Shown: piece by piece, positions 21,763 to 35,613 of the stretch
Numbering within the stretch: position 1 is the stretch's first letter
How the letters are laid out: each line of letters begins with the position of its first letter
NCBI GenBank assembly: GCA_944989445.1
Contig: CALYLW010000549.1
Coordinates: 1 to 64,000 of the forward strand
Length of the DNA stretch: 64,000 bases
From: Ampullaceana balthica
Lineage: Eukaryota; Mollusca; Gastropoda; Lymnaeidae
Direction of reading: 5' to 3'
Notes under the pieces: generated by a model
The model's input: the letters and a program-made list of their open reading frames with translations, nothing else
The model's database searches: none
What the model was told of the DNA's origin: nothing
Made by a program: the position numbers and the translations under genes

Positions 21763-23225
21763 TTTTAGCATGACACTGAGAGTTTGAAAACACAACAACA
21801 TAACACCATGGGTTGGGAGACACTCCGGTAAGTAGAGAGCTCGAAGTATGAAATACTTAAACCGGATAGCAATAAGTTCTAGAGACAAATTTCCATCACA
21901 GCCCCCGTTCCATACCAATGAATGCTATGAACATCTCGAGTACAGTGGAATTTTTCTATAATTTCTAGGAAATTCGAATTAATATTTCTGGCGACACCAA
22001 AATTATTGAGTTTTAGCTTTGAAAGTCGACATTACATCGGTATCCTTTTTATTTAGATATGTGTCGTGGTGTTGAAATTCTCTGTCATAAATTTAGCTTG
22101 ATATGTCGTGTCAGTGTCTTCATTCGTCCAATGGATTTAAATTTACAGTTAAGTGGGTATTTATGTTTTATTTTATTATTATTATTTTTTCCTTTTGTTA
22201 TTGAATGGGAGCAAGTTTCCCATTCTTATTAAGTCTTATCATAGCTTAATATCGAGAAATTTTTACTGTAACATCCATTGGCGTAAAGTCTTTACCATAC
22301 GTAAATAAACTAAGACTAAGGCCTAGTAATAAGCTACTCTCATTGTTTACTTTTCGGCCAATGAGATCAGTTTTGGTTGTGCTAATATAAGGTCAAGGCA
22401 AAACGGAAAGAACTTTAAGCGCGTAGGTCACAGTTCTCTGCCTACTTTCTTTATTCAATGACGAATTTTCCAACCACTTATTCCTCGACGAGTCTCCAAC
22501 TAATCGTTTTCAATAATGAATAGTCATTGTCGGGCGCAGATCTGTTCATAGAACAATACCGTATTTTGACATTCTTTTTAATTTTTTTAATATATTCAGA
22601 GATTCCGGGCTTGGCCAAAGTCGCAACAGCTATTCGTTTCTTTTACTTTAAATTAAATGGACCATGAAAGGAGATTATAATCTAGAACACTAACTTGTTC
22701 ATAGCTTTACTCTACGAAATACTTATCAAAAACATTTTATTGCCGGTAATTCCAAACCATACAGGATTTTAGGTGACGTTTTTTTTTACAAATAAAAAAA
22801 GATAATAATCATTTAAAGCTTTTTAAAAATAAAACAACTAGAAAAGCAACATTTTATATATCTTTATTCGAATGTGACACTTTTCTGTTCTGAGAAAAGA
22901 CAAAAGCCTAATTTGATTAAATATTTGTCTGCTTAACACTAAATTAGCTTTTCATTTATAATATTTACTGATAGACCCGACTATCCAAGTTGTCCTTGAA
23001 AGTTATCGTCAAAGAATAATAATTACCACTCATTTGATTTTACAACAGTAATTTTGTTATTATGATGATTTTTCTATCGGTGTGCAGAAAGTACTGCAGC
23101 AAAGCTATTTTCATTTTTTTTTCTTCAACTTAAGTTTTCAGTCAGAGTTTTTAAAACGAAATAAGAAAGTTAGATATACTTTCTATACATCAAACGAAAG
23201 GGTAGGATCGGCTCTCTCATTTGGT
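21763..23225. other. Intergenic B-C, no gene seen
   Basis: AT-rich sequence between the minisatellite and the hAT element. No supported feature. Confidence 0.4.
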
Positions 23226-23645
23226 GGTAACACCAGTGGCGTAGCGAGGGGGGGCAGGGGGGACATATGTCCCCGGGCGCCACGTCAGGGGGCGCCAAAA
23301 TGAGTATTAAAACGCATTACTTAATTTTATTTTGATGTAAACTATTGTATCCCAAATACGTTTGCAAGATTTAATTTTGGAGCTCCGAAAATATCTTCAT
23401 TACAAACCAGTTGGCAAGCATGATTTAGGCGCCCCCATTGAGCGTTAAAGGGCGCCATTCTACTCATAAATAAATGACACATCCACAATGAAGAATTGCT
23501 GATGGTGTTTAAAAAAAACTTGTGAGTTGCTGGGAGTGAGACTAGGGGAGCAGTAAGAGGCAAGGCGATTCTATTAATAGAACAGACAGAGACGACACTA
23601 AAAGCAACCGAAATGACCAAGACAAGAAAAAGGAGTGACTTAAAG

Positions 23646-24913
23646 CAGTGGTTCTCAACCTGTGGTCTGCGGAAGCACTAGTGGTCTGCGAAGATGTGCC
23701 TGGTGGTCCGTGAGCAAAGCATGAAATTTACGCACTGTATGATTCATCAAGAAAGACTAGCAAGTAAAACGCAGACTTAAAATATATTTTTGATCTGGCC
23801 TAAATAGTTTTTAAAATTTGTCAAGGCTCGTCTATTAAATTATGTCTCTTTGATTTCTTATGTTCGATTATGAACCTTAAACATTAACAGTTAGTGATGT
23901 ATACTGAAGTTCGCTGGTTATCAGAATGTTTGAATAACGTGATGACGTAAGAGAGTTTCTTGTAGAAAAAACTCAAAGCTTGTTGATTATTTGAACCATA
24001 GCTTATGGGTTGCTGTTCTGGCTAATTAGGCTGAAATTTTTGAAGAACTCAATAAACTTAATTCAACTCGGCTAGGAAAGCAGACACATTTAATCACTCT
24101 CAGTGACAAAGTGTCTGCTTTTACGAAAAATCTTGATCTTTGGAAAAGAAGATTATTTCAAGGTACCTTTGAGATGTTTGAACAATTTTACGAAACCACC
24201 CAGTGACCAGAAAATGCTGAAATAAATAAACAAACTGTTGATAAATTTGATTTCTGTTCATATTCAATCAATGCAGAACCAATTTATATTCTACTTTTGT
24301 GATTTTTAACGTTCAGTGGTTTTTGGTGGGTGTCCAGAACTAATCTCGCACACATTCACTCATCAAATTAAAAAAATGACCAACATCGTAATTAAAACAA
24401 TTCATTGAACTGACTAGCGATATGTTGCATCAGAAAGTGGGCTTAATGAAATTTTGAGTAATGCTAACAACTGTCTCAGCTAGCGTTTATAATACGTTTA
24501 CCCTTTGTAACTTTGTGAAATTGGATTTTCTGCATTGCTTACAATAAAAACAAAACATCGTTCATACTAAATAAACTAATATGGCAGTCTTTTTAATACA
24601 AACTACTGTTTATGACTTAAAGTATTTTATAGTAAGCAAGTAGAATTAAATAAGAAGACTATGTGATTAATATAAATGACATTTGTTCGTTACAAAAGAA
24701 AGCCATTACAATAATGTTTTTGGAGCACGCAAATCGTAGCATATTAGTATAGTTTTACTAACTAACATGTATATTACTTATAGCTAGCTATATACACAGT
24801 ATAATTATATTTAACTTTCCAGCACGACAGTAGCACGATTTTTAGTAGTGGTCCGTAGCTAAGACACACATTTTTCAAGTGGTTATTGAATCTCAAAAGG
24901 TTGAGAACCACTG
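23646..24913 (+). mobile_element. Nested hAT element (ZBED5/Charlie-like)
   Basis: Ends cagtggttctcaacct / aggttgagaaccactg are a perfect 16-bp inverted repeat. The flanks acttaaag and acatacag agree at 6 of 8. Translated fragments such as YTEVRWLSE (around 23900) recall the ZBED5/FAM200-type hAT transposases, with many stops. It must be younger than the element it sits in. Confidence 0.85.
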
Positions 24914-25329
24914 ACATACAGAATGGTTAATATGCGTCCCTTTGCTGCATGCTGTGACTCTTTAAAAAAAAATACTTCCCCAATCTCTCTGTGGAGGGAG
25001 TAAAGTAGGGGAGAGGAGGGAAGGTCTCGCCTCTCCTCGGCTTCCGTCGGTATGTCAAAGCAAGTTGGATTCCTTTCATATGAAACAGCATACACCGCCT
25101 CTCTTTCCTGTCTCTCTGTGATCAAACTTGTTGCTCAATATGATCCACTATTAGAAAAAACACCTACAACATACCCGAGATAATCCAGGTTCAGTATCTT
25201 ATTTATCACCGGAATTTCAAATGAATTTATCCACCTACTTACATCGACTGTAAGGAATCAGCTGTTGGGTGAAATCAGAAAAAAAAGTACTACGGTATTT
25301 TACTTGACTCAAAATTCGATCTAGGACAC

Positions 25330-26757
25330 TGGGAACAGTTTTCTCAAGTCATCAGATTTGTGGATATTGATTTTCAAACTAAAAAAGTAACCATCAAAGA
25401 ATCATTTTTAGGTTTTGTACTGATACATTCCAAAGACCTGCTTGAAAGAGTTATCGTAGAAAAACTGGAATCTAATAGCATACTATGTGACTGTCGGTCA
25501 CAATGTTATGTCAATGCTGCTGTAATGACTGGGCGTATATCCGGCCTTCAACAGCGGATATGTGCCAGAAATCACAGAGCATTGTGCATCAACTGTGACA
25601 ACCACAGCTTAAACTTAGCAAGAGTACACTCAGCTAAACAGGATCCAGTTACTATCACGTTTTTTGTGGAACAGTTGAAAGTATACATTTTTGTATTCTC
25701 TCGTTCAACAAGTCGTTGGGAAGAATTAAAAAGAGTTTTGCCAATCACAATAAAGAGGGAGTCTGAAACACGTTGGAGTGCACGATCAGAAGCTGTTAAA
25801 GTTATTTATGAGGAGTAGATGAACTGGTAGGGCGGTTGGAAACATTATTAGAACATACAAATATGACGCCTGACACTAGATGTGATGCAGATGCTTTGCT
25901 GGTAGGTATATTAAACTTTAACGTCCTATTTTTGATACATTTCTGGTACATCATACTTGGGAAAATTGATTGTGTCCAGAAATGGTTGCAGAATCCTAAT
26001 TTCAAGGAAGCAGCATCTGATCTTGAATAGCTTGAGTCAGAAATTGTCAACATTCGTGATAATTTGAGCCAGGTTGCAGTAGACAATGGAAAAGAGGATA
26101 CACAACTTTGGGAATCGAGGTTGACAGAAGGATTAAACGACATTGGAGGATGCCTGGAGAATTAACTAGAGATGCAGGACTTTCTGCAGAAGAAGAAATT
26201 TCACGTGACATGAACAGCGTAATTGATAGGCTCCAAAAAGATATATCTATACGGTTTTTACGTCTAAACAAACTAAACAACAAATTTGGATTTTTACTAG
26301 ACGTAAAAACTCTTTTTGCTGAGACAAAAGTCGATACACTTCGTTAAAATTGCTTAGATTTTGACAATTTCTACGACACTGGCGTCAATGGTCACGAATT
26401 GTGCAAAGAAACCGAAGACTGAAAAATGCTGCTCAGTAACCAGGCTGAAGTTCTACAGGAAACTCCTTTGGATCTTCTTTGTTTTATTGTTTCATATGGA
26501 GATGACGTATTTCCGAATTTGCGCATTTCTCTTCAAATACTTCTAAAAATTGCTGTTTCAACTGAAACTGTGTGCGGTCCTTCAGCAAACTGAAGCTTAT
26601 TTTGTCTTATTTACGTGCTTCAATGGGACAAGATCGTATGAGTGATCTTGCACTCCTTTGCTTCGAAAGAGAAACACTTCAGAACATTAATTTTGACAGC
26701 TTGATTAACGAGTTAGCGCCATTCAAATCAAGGAGGATCAATTTTTTGTAGACTATG
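25330..26757 (+). pseudogene. Decayed hAT transposase (DUF4371/ZMYM1-like)
   Basis: Frames in succession give the usual order of this family. First comes FLGFVLIHSKDL with C-R-x-Q-x-Y and HSLNL blocks (25400-25620), then SETRWSAR (about 25770). Next are DADALLVGIL (25890) and RRIKRHWRMPGEL (26110-26160). Last is a C-terminal hAT dimerisation part with SKLKLILSYLRASMGQDR (26580-26640). Stops and frameshifts separate them (for example the stop at 25816-25818), so the gene is dead. It is the transposase of the element 23234-27017. Confidence 0.85.
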
Positions 26758-27077
26758 TCTATTCGAGTCATTTATAATTAATAGAGTATTCTTTTTCTTC
26801 AAATAAATTGTTTACAACCGTATAGAGAAATATTAGTCTGTATTCTATTTCATTAAAATACCAAATGCTTCGAAATGAACCATATAAACCGTAAAATTTC
26901 CACACAAAAAATTCTTGGGGGGGGGGCTCTGGTGAGCCCCCATAATCTTTCGGTCCGACAAGGGGCGCAAATTTTGTGTCATGTCCCCGGGCGCACATGA
27001 CCCTAGCTACGCCACTGGGTAACACTGAGTCGCTAATTTGAATAGACGCGAAGCGATGAACGTTTCAAGCACCGATG

Positions 27078-27341
27078 GAGGCCGTCCATAAAGTACATCA
27101 CGCTATTTTTGACAATTTTTGACCCCCCTCCCCCTGTCACAAACTGTCACAAATCTCGGGACAAGTACATCACACTTTCGAACAAAAATTAATTTTTTTA
27201 TTAACAAAATTATTAAAATTTAATATAAAACACCGTGACGTCACACATGGCCTGACACCCCCTCTCCCTTGTCACAAACTGTCACACCTTCTTACACCCC
27301 CTCTCCCCCTCTGGAGCGTGACGTACTTTATGGACGGCCCC
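27078..27341 (+). mobile_element. MITE, GGGGCCGTCC family, copy 3
   Basis: Ends gaggccgtccataaagta / tactttatggacggcccc, flanked by atg on each side (27075-27077 and 27342-27344). It has the same internal ctgtcacaaactgtcaca motif as copy 2. Confidence 0.8.
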
Positions 27342-27344
27342 ATG

Positions 27345-29110
27345 GGTAAAAATTCACGCGAAAAAACGCCGTAAAATTAGTCAAAACGGATACTTTTTAA
27401 ACACATAAAAACACATATGAACTCAAGTTAAAGATACAAAAGATACATATTTTGTGAGATAAAGATTTGAAGTTTATTTATATGTTAGCTTTATTTATTC
27501 GAGTCTCCTAGAAGTATTTAATTAACTTTTTTTGAACTACGAAAAAACCAAAACGCTTTTTTCCGCCAGTTTGGACTACTTAAACTACTTATATTTTTGT
27601 ACTCAAGTTTCATCGAAAGGCGACGGTAATATATCCCTTGATCAATTATGAATTTTTTCACAGTATTCTGAGTGTCAGCTGTAATACATATAATTTAATG
27701 GGAATAAATTCCATTCTTTCAAAGTCCCAACATTATTTGGATAAATGAAAATGTCTGAAAGTCTGTTACTTATTTAGAGAAAGCTTTGGCATTTTCAATT
27801 TTAAGAATTCCGCATTGCAATACATGTAATGTGGCGGGCCAAATAAAAGCAACAGTCAATTGTAAAGACAATTGTGGATTATCAATCGCTTCCTGGCCCA
27901 CTAACCCACTTTTTATAAATTCACAACTGGCTTAAAACATGGTCTACCACTGTAAACCATTCAAAAATGTTGTCTTTCTATAGAAAACGTGCCATATGCA
28001 CAGGTATTCAACATTAAAATTAATGGGTCAAGGTAACATTCACGCACCTCTAATGGCTTTTAAACTTACAAAATATGCCAGGCGTAACGTGGATTACTTG
28101 GAAAGCCTTGAGGAATAACTCTATCACTTTTTGCTATTTCAGTTTCGGTCGATGTGTCACGACTACTCGTGGTAGAAACACGCTGAAATCAGTTGGTGAA
28201 ATCGAACACATCTAACGATGAACTGCGATTAACTGGAACTTATTTATATTTATAATTCAGCATTGTGAAGTTGTATAAGTGTTTGTAACAAAATTGTTTT
28301 TAAAATAAATACATATTGCAAAAAAACATCTATAAAATTTGGACTTAAAGTTAAAGTTGTTGAATTGGAAAGTCACGTGATTTATTTCTGGAAAAAAAAA
28401 TGTGTGCATTTGGGAATTTATTTTGTAATGTTTAAAATTGTGTTGTATAAAAATATTTTTAAATTCCTAATTAAATAATAGAGTTTTAAATCTATAGTTA
28501 TGAGTTACTTGGAACCATCGAAGAAAAACAAAACCTACCTTACAATAACGATGTTCCTGGCATATGCGGTACATACTTTCTAATTTTTTTATAAATGATT
28601 TAATCCTTGACCCTGTCAATAGTCAATAGCACCACTTTTGTTTACATCGTAGGGAATGTGTGTTTGTTTATGCTTTGATTTCCATTAATTCCTTTTACAA
28701 AAAAATCAATACATTTTTTCTATGAAATTAATTTGTAAAAACAAAATGTAATTTTCAAGTATATTTTGAGTGCGATAGGTGAAAATGAATCAAAAGAACC
28801 ATAATCGTGAAATGTTACCTCATTTCTTTCCATAGTTTTTACCTTTTACTCGATGCTGAGATGGAGAACGAGTCACAAAGGTTCGGCAAATGTTTAACCT
28901 TTTGATAACAAAAAGTCTAACGGTGACCAAGATACAGTGACAGATGATTAATTTAAAGCTCCAGGTGTTCTAAATCATAAACACATCATTCGATGTTTTA
29001 AGAGCTAACGAACCGCAGCAGTATTCGATAATTTTTCAGATGAAAATGCAAAATCCCATAAATAAACATTAAATCAAGTATAACCAGTTATCTCTTTTTT
29101 TAAAAAAAAA
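27345..29110. other. Gene C upstream region
   Basis: AT-rich sequence with no supported exon. The promoter and 5' UTR of gene C should lie at the right end, but no core-promoter motif is convincing. Confidence 0.4.
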
Positions 29111-29112
29111 TC

Positions 29113-32100
29113 ATGGGAATGGACACCCATTTTGCAATTGATCGAAGACATAATCGTCGAGGCGCTGGTGTTTGTTTCGGTAAAAAGTTGCTGCGAACAA
29201 GATCTGAAGCAATAGTTATTGCTATGTTTCTGATGCTCCTCGTCATCGCAGTGCTGGCATGTGCGGTCATCTTCATGCATATCAGATTTAGCCGGCTAGA
29301 GGACTTGGTTCTCAAACTGGCGAAAATGGACGAGAGTTTCATTGATAAGGTAGTTTTTCTTTACCTGCTATATAAAATCATTTTCTGTGTAAATAATAAG
29401 ACAAAAGTTTTTTTTTAAAAACCCGTAAAAAACCATGTTTATGACTACAAATCCTTTATAAACGAGACATAGCTAAAAGAATGTTCATTATAATACGCAG
29501 CGCAAGACCATCCAAAAATACAAAATTGTAGTTATGTGTTGTAAAACATGTTTAATATAATGCGCACCGATCAGGAATTTATTAATAAAAAGTGTTGTCA
29601 ATAAAATATACACCTTATTGCGCGACAGGAAAGGTTGTTCAATATAATACGCACCACGACACTATAGCAAAAAAAAGTTAACATGTTACATGGAGATAAA
29701 TAAAGATAATCTAAAAATTCATTAATTTAATTACGGCCCATTCGCCTTTGATACATCATTTTTATCGGCACGAGTCTGCCTGCAAAATTTCAGCTCGCTA
29801 GCTTACGAGGAAGTAGGTTAAAAATCGATCCAAAGTTTTTTCGGCACCGCCCGGCCTGCCTCAAGCAAGCAAGCAAGCAAGCAGACACCACGAGTGAATA
29901 TAAAGGATTTAAAACGGATATTAATCCCGATTAACTGTCACAAGCGTCCTTAGTCTATGTCTGGATCGCTTGTTCAAAGATTCATCAACACCAATTACAC
30001 AAGAAATAGTCGAACACTGCTAACAGAAAGCAAACTTTAATTCCAACTTCTTGATACAACACCCCCTCACTTCAACAGTCTCTCTGACCTCTACACACAT
30101 TCCCGACACGTCAACCAAAAAAACTCTCCCTTTTCACGCTTTCGCTCCAACAAGCCAACAACACTACCGTGCGCACAGCTCACAAGTAACATTGAAAATT
30201 GGTCATCCGTGACATATGCCCCCCTTTCCAGAAATTTTTCGATGTCGACAAATTTCCATTATCTCGAATGACCAATTTACACATTTAATCATACACTAGA
30301 ATATCCTTTTACAACTTGAAATATACTACGGACATTTGCCCTCAAATAATCCTAACCAATGATAACATATTTTACTTAACAGTTTAACCATTACTATCTG
30401 TATAACAATCAATATTCATGATTATCACCACAATTAATTTCATCATCAAAATCACGAACATTATTTTCAGCAGAACATATCAACAATACATATCCTTATA
30501 ATCAATAATGTCCTGACATCTCCAGGGCGAAACATTTCTTATATCATTACCCCAATGGCCCATGAACCTCAAAATACGTCATCAATACCCAGTATAGTAC
30601 TGGTACCAAGGACACATCAATACATGTTATAATAACTGGCGCGAGGTCACCCGGACCCCACAAGTTCTAACAAAAAACACCTTATTATCTCTTATCATAG
30701 TTATCAACAAAAACCACATCATCATCATAACAAATATCATCATATTCATGTACATCAATAACAGGCCAAAAAATTTCATAACATTGAAAACAATCATAGC
30801 CATTGTCTTTGAGGGTGGGATATTTCGCTTGTCCCCTATCCTAAACAAAACACGACCCTGGTTTCCATTATACAGGCTTATGTGTTTATAAACATTAATT
30901 ATATTAAATACACTAACTTATAACATTATATTTATTAAGTTAATACTAAAAAATGTCAACATTAAACATACTACTCCTTTGGGTTAATGTCACAACATAT
31001 TGAACTTGATTTCACCGGTACTTCACTGCCCTGAAAAGCTGTAGTTCTGCAGAAACATGGCCCATCTCGTAATCCTGGCGCTTACGAATCGAACTGTAGT
31101 AAGATGCTTTAAAGGCTGTTGGTCAGTTTGTAAAACAAACAGTTTGCCGTAGAGGTAATGTTTAAACCTCTTGACCGCCCACACAATCGCCAGGCACTGC
31201 TTCTCAAGCGTAGAATACTTTATCTCTCTTTCAAAGAAATTCCTGCTGGCGAATGCAACAGGATGCAGTATTCCCCTGTTATCTTCCTGAAGTAACGTAA
31301 CACCAAGTCCAACGTCCGATGCATGGGCCCTTAAAACGAAGGACTTTTGCATATTGGGTTTGTGCAGTATTGGCCGTGTTGTGATGGCTCTCTTCAAGGC
31401 GTCGTATGATTCTTCCTGTTCTTTCCCCCATTTCACTCTGTCGGGCTGACCCCTTTTTGTCACGGAGGTCAGCGGGTATGCGAGGGTTGCGTAGTTTGAT
31501 ACAACGTCTCTATGGTAGCCCGTGAGTCCAAGAAATCGCCTCACTTGACTCTTCGTGGTTGGTCGAGAATGGAATGCGGGAAACGACCGATGCTCACCGG
31601 AATTCACCTCTTCATTTGATTCCGTTTCTGCGCAGACTCCAACATCGACCATAGCACATTCCCGTGAATTTTTAGTTTCACGGCGATTCACATCCGGCTG
31701 TCTTCCCCTCGATGTGACCTCACATTGTGACCTCTCTACCATACTACACTCTGGCGTTGTCAACCTCGCCCCCTTGAACTCCATGTCTGGGTCGTCATAG
31801 CTCCTTACCCCCTGCACATTTCCCACAATAAGGTCCACTATTGAGTTCTCCACACATATCGCCTTCACTCTGCCACTCAAGTATGGTGTTCTTATGTCTA
31901 TTATCGCTTTTTCTCCTCTTATTATTCTGGTGTCCAACATTCTTATCAACCCGATTTCGCCCGTTAATTGGTCATCTCTGACGTATTGTCTTTTCACTAT
32001 CACTGCTTCACATCCTGTATCTCTTAATACCTCAACACTCTTTGATCCTATAAACCCTTCCACAACCTTTAACTTTCTTTCTCCGTCTTCCTTTTGGCTT

Positions 32101-35100
32101 TTATCAACCATGTACGTGCTATCCGTCCATTTACGCACTGGAGTAGCATGTGCCGCTGCTGCCCTCTTCACGCTCGCATTTTCGCCCTCCTTTGAACTGG
32201 GACAATAGCGGGCTATATGGCCAACCCTATGACACACAAAGCAGTGTATGTCTGACCTTGATCTTTCCTCAGCCCTACTTTGCCATTTTCTTTGACCCGA
32301 TGTGGTCTGTTGCCCCTCAACATTTCTCCCATACATGTCATCTCCAACACCATCGCCATTTTGTGTTGCACCATGGCTGTAATCAAAGCTTCTATTCCTG
32401 GCCTCCAGGAATAACTCAGCCACTCTGGCAACTTCCTCCAGGGTGTCATTATTTCGCTCCCTTAGATAAATCACCAGATCCTCGGGACACACAGCCATAA
32501 ATTGCTCTTTCACTATGAGGTCTCTAAGACCGTCAAATGTTTTATCAATGTCCGACAAGATAATCCATTTAGACAAATAGCTCCGAATTCTTCCTATAAA
32601 AATGGATGGCGATTCATCTGCCTGGGGTGTGCTCTTTCTGAATAAGTTTCTGTAGCCCTCCTCGGTGAGATTGTAACGCTTTAAAAGCCCTTCCTTCACC
32701 TTTTGGTATACCAACGCGCCCTCGTAAGGCATTCTAGAGTATACCTCCAAGGCTCGACCAGACAGAAGCGCACTTAGTGACACCGCCCAATCACTTTCTG
32801 GCCATTTACTGATCCTAGCGAAAGTTTCAAACCTCGTCAAGTAGCCATCTAGCTGGTCAACCCCATCTATGAATGGTGGAAGCTTAGGCTGTCTTGGTCT
32901 GTTGTCAGTCCCATTTGCATTTCCTACATTAGCAGCTTCAATTCTCTTGGCTTCTAACCTTGCCTCTCTCTCAGCCGCCCGGTCCGCCATTTCTCTCTCG
33001 GCCGTCCTGTCCACCATTTCTCTCTCGGCCGCCTCTCTCTCATCATCTCTCCCTCGTTGTACCTCTCTCTCAGCCGCCCCGTCCGCCATTTCTCTCTCGG
33101 CCGCCTCTCTCTCAGCATCTCTCACTCGTTGTCCCTCTCTCTCAGCCGCCTCTCTCTCAGCATCTCTCACTCGTTGTACCTCTCTCTCTATGTAATCTCT
33201 TCTTTCCTCACCTCTGAGTTGAAGGGCATCCACCAGTGCTATGATCTCCTCCAGAGTCGTGACTGGCATTATCGTTGCTTCCTCAGTGTCCGTGTTTCCT
33301 GTGTAAAAATCCCGGACGGGCCCCCAGAATGTCACAAGCGTCCTTAGTCTATGTCTGGATCGCTTGTTCAAAGATTCATCAACACCAATTACACAAGAAA
33401 TAGTCGAACACTGCTAACAGAAAGCAAACTTTAATTCCAACTTCTTGATACAACACCCCCTCACTTCAACAGTCTCTCTGACCTCTACACACATTCCCGA
33501 CACGTCAACCAAAAAAACTCTCCCTTTTCACGCTTTCGCTCCAACAAGCCAACAACACTACCGTGCGCACAGCTCACAAGTACCATTGAAAATTGGTCAT
33601 CCGTGACATTAACATATGTAACTCTGTTAATCTAGCGATGGTAAATGGGGAATAGAACAAATGTATACATGGATAAACTTATACGATGTCGTTCTTTAAA
33701 TAATTTGGCCATGAAGTCAATGGGATTTTAATCTATGATATGCTCGGTCAAGGATTCACATTTTAAGATTTTCAATACTCTAAATCAAAATTAAATATGC
33801 GATATTTTATTTTATTATTTTTAAATAACTGTTAAGTTTTTTCATTTAGTTATTGTTCATTATTGTTTATTATGTTTGTTGTTTATTTATTTATTTTTTT
33901 TATTTAGAAGAAACATCCGTTTAGCAGTTTTTTTTAATTATTTTTTTAAAGACTGAACAGAGTCTGCCTCGTTACACGGCATCTGAGCTTAGTGAAAGTC
34001 AAGGTGGTCACAGAAGGGGCTTTAACGTCTCACGATCTAGGAGAAACGCGCCGTCTGAGAAGACGACATTTATCTGCAAACATGTTTTCGGAGAATTTGT
34101 AAAAGACTACTGTAGAAAACAGAATACGAGTAATCAGCCAGGTAGTGTACTCGGATAGTCGTACTCAAGCAATAGCATGTCTTCAAAATATTCAAAAGGC
34201 CCGATGTTATACTGGGGGCGTGTGGTGGCAGCTCTGGATACCTAAATATGTAAACCTTTCTGTTGTGTTCTTCTTTCAATTATATTTAATGGCTAATATT
34301 TTATTGTGAGGCCATATATTATTTAGCCAAATTCCTTTCAGTTTTCAAATATTGGAGCTATTGCCTCCCACTTTACTTTCCATTGGCAGTAATTTTTTTA
34401 GACTAACATTTGTTTAGTGTAACACTCATGCAGCTGCTAGTATTAATTTTAAGTATTTTATACTATTAAATCGTTTTTTAAGTCAATTAAATCTCTTGCA
34501 TACTTGCATACTTTCAAAATCATACAAAATGCTATATTAAAATTAAAAAAAATTATCTGCTTTATTTAGGTGCAGAGGTGAGTAAAAAAATTAATATTTT
34601 AGAAGTGTAATAATTTTTTTTTATGATTCCTAATTGTCTACAAATTTTATTATATCAAATTTTTAAAGGGAATATATCTTATCTGTTTACAGACGCTCCT
34701 TCTATACAGAAGATTATTGCGTCCTACGCTTATCTATGGTTTGTGTTTAGTCCTGCATTTTTATTAGAGATTTAAATGTTGATAAAGTGTTGGTTTTCCT
34801 GGATTCTTCAGGCAACATATTTTTTAGTACATATTTTTTATTGATCAAACTCCGTGTTATTTTAAACTAAATAATTGTGGAGGGAGGGGGGGGGGAATTA
34901 ATAAATAAACTAGGGCAGAAATATATATCCCTTAGATTGTTAAATATATATTCCTAATTTAAATAAGTGTTCAATTCTTTTTTTAAGCCAACAAAAAGTC
35001 CTAAATCCGTTGTTTTCGAGGCATCTTTCTATAAACATATGTTTCAATTTGAAAGGGACTTCCAGAGTGGAGCTAAAGGTTAGGACATTTCTTCTCTATA

Positions 35101-35573
35101 CTTATTTATTACTAGATTGTGCTGCGGCGCCGTGGCGCCTGTGGCGCCCCCCATTTATTAAGGGCGCCTACGGCGCCCACCTTTTTCAAAAGCCCAACTA
35201 ACTTGTCCTTGTATGATAAATACGTAATATTAAACTACCTTAAATGTACACAAAGTAATTTTAAATTACAGTCGTAGAGCATCCACGGCGCCCACTTTTT
35301 TTTTGGTCAAAAGCCCAAGTAACTTATCCTTCTATGATAAATACGAAATATTCCTGAAAATTAAACAAAGTATTTATATAGATCTAATAATTTTTACAGT
35401 GCTAATCACCACACGATTTTTAAACTAATTTTAGAAAGCAGCGCACAAAATTACTGCACTAAAAAATAACTATATGCGTCAATCAGCACTGCTTACAACG
35501 CAAAATTTAAAAAAAGCAGAGTGATTTCCCTCAACGTTAGGCGGCAGTGACAAATGAGCGTAAATATAAAATA

Positions 35574-35613
<40 letters not shown>

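Larger units (their letters stand above)
23234..27017 (+). mobile_element. hAT transposon with 8-bp TSD, host of a nested hAT
   Basis: Inverted ends cagtggcgtagcgaggg and ccctagctacgccactg match at 16 of 17 bases. They are flanked by ggtaacac on both sides (23226-23233 and 27018-27025). The interior holds a decayed transposase (25330-26757) and a second hAT at 23646-24913. Length without the nested element is about 2.5 kb. Confidence 0.92.
29936..33608 (-). mobile_element. Internally deleted LTR retrotransposon (Ty3/Gypsy-type)
   Basis: Two 279-bp LTRs (TG...CA) bound the element, with a 5-bp target duplication ttaac on both sides (29931-29935 and 33609-33613). A tRNA-Pro-type primer site and a polypurine tract are in the expected places for - strand transcription. 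The single reading frame encodes Gag, protease and a remnant of RT/RNase H; the RT core, the end of RNase H and integrase are missing. The LTRs differ at one position by eye, so the insertion is recent. It would need enzymes supplied in trans to move. Confidence 0.95.

Noticed and set aside
30627..30848. Envelope-like hydrophobic frame downstream of the pol remnant
   Set aside because: Short, methionine-rich by composition, no signal peptide or glycoprotein features.
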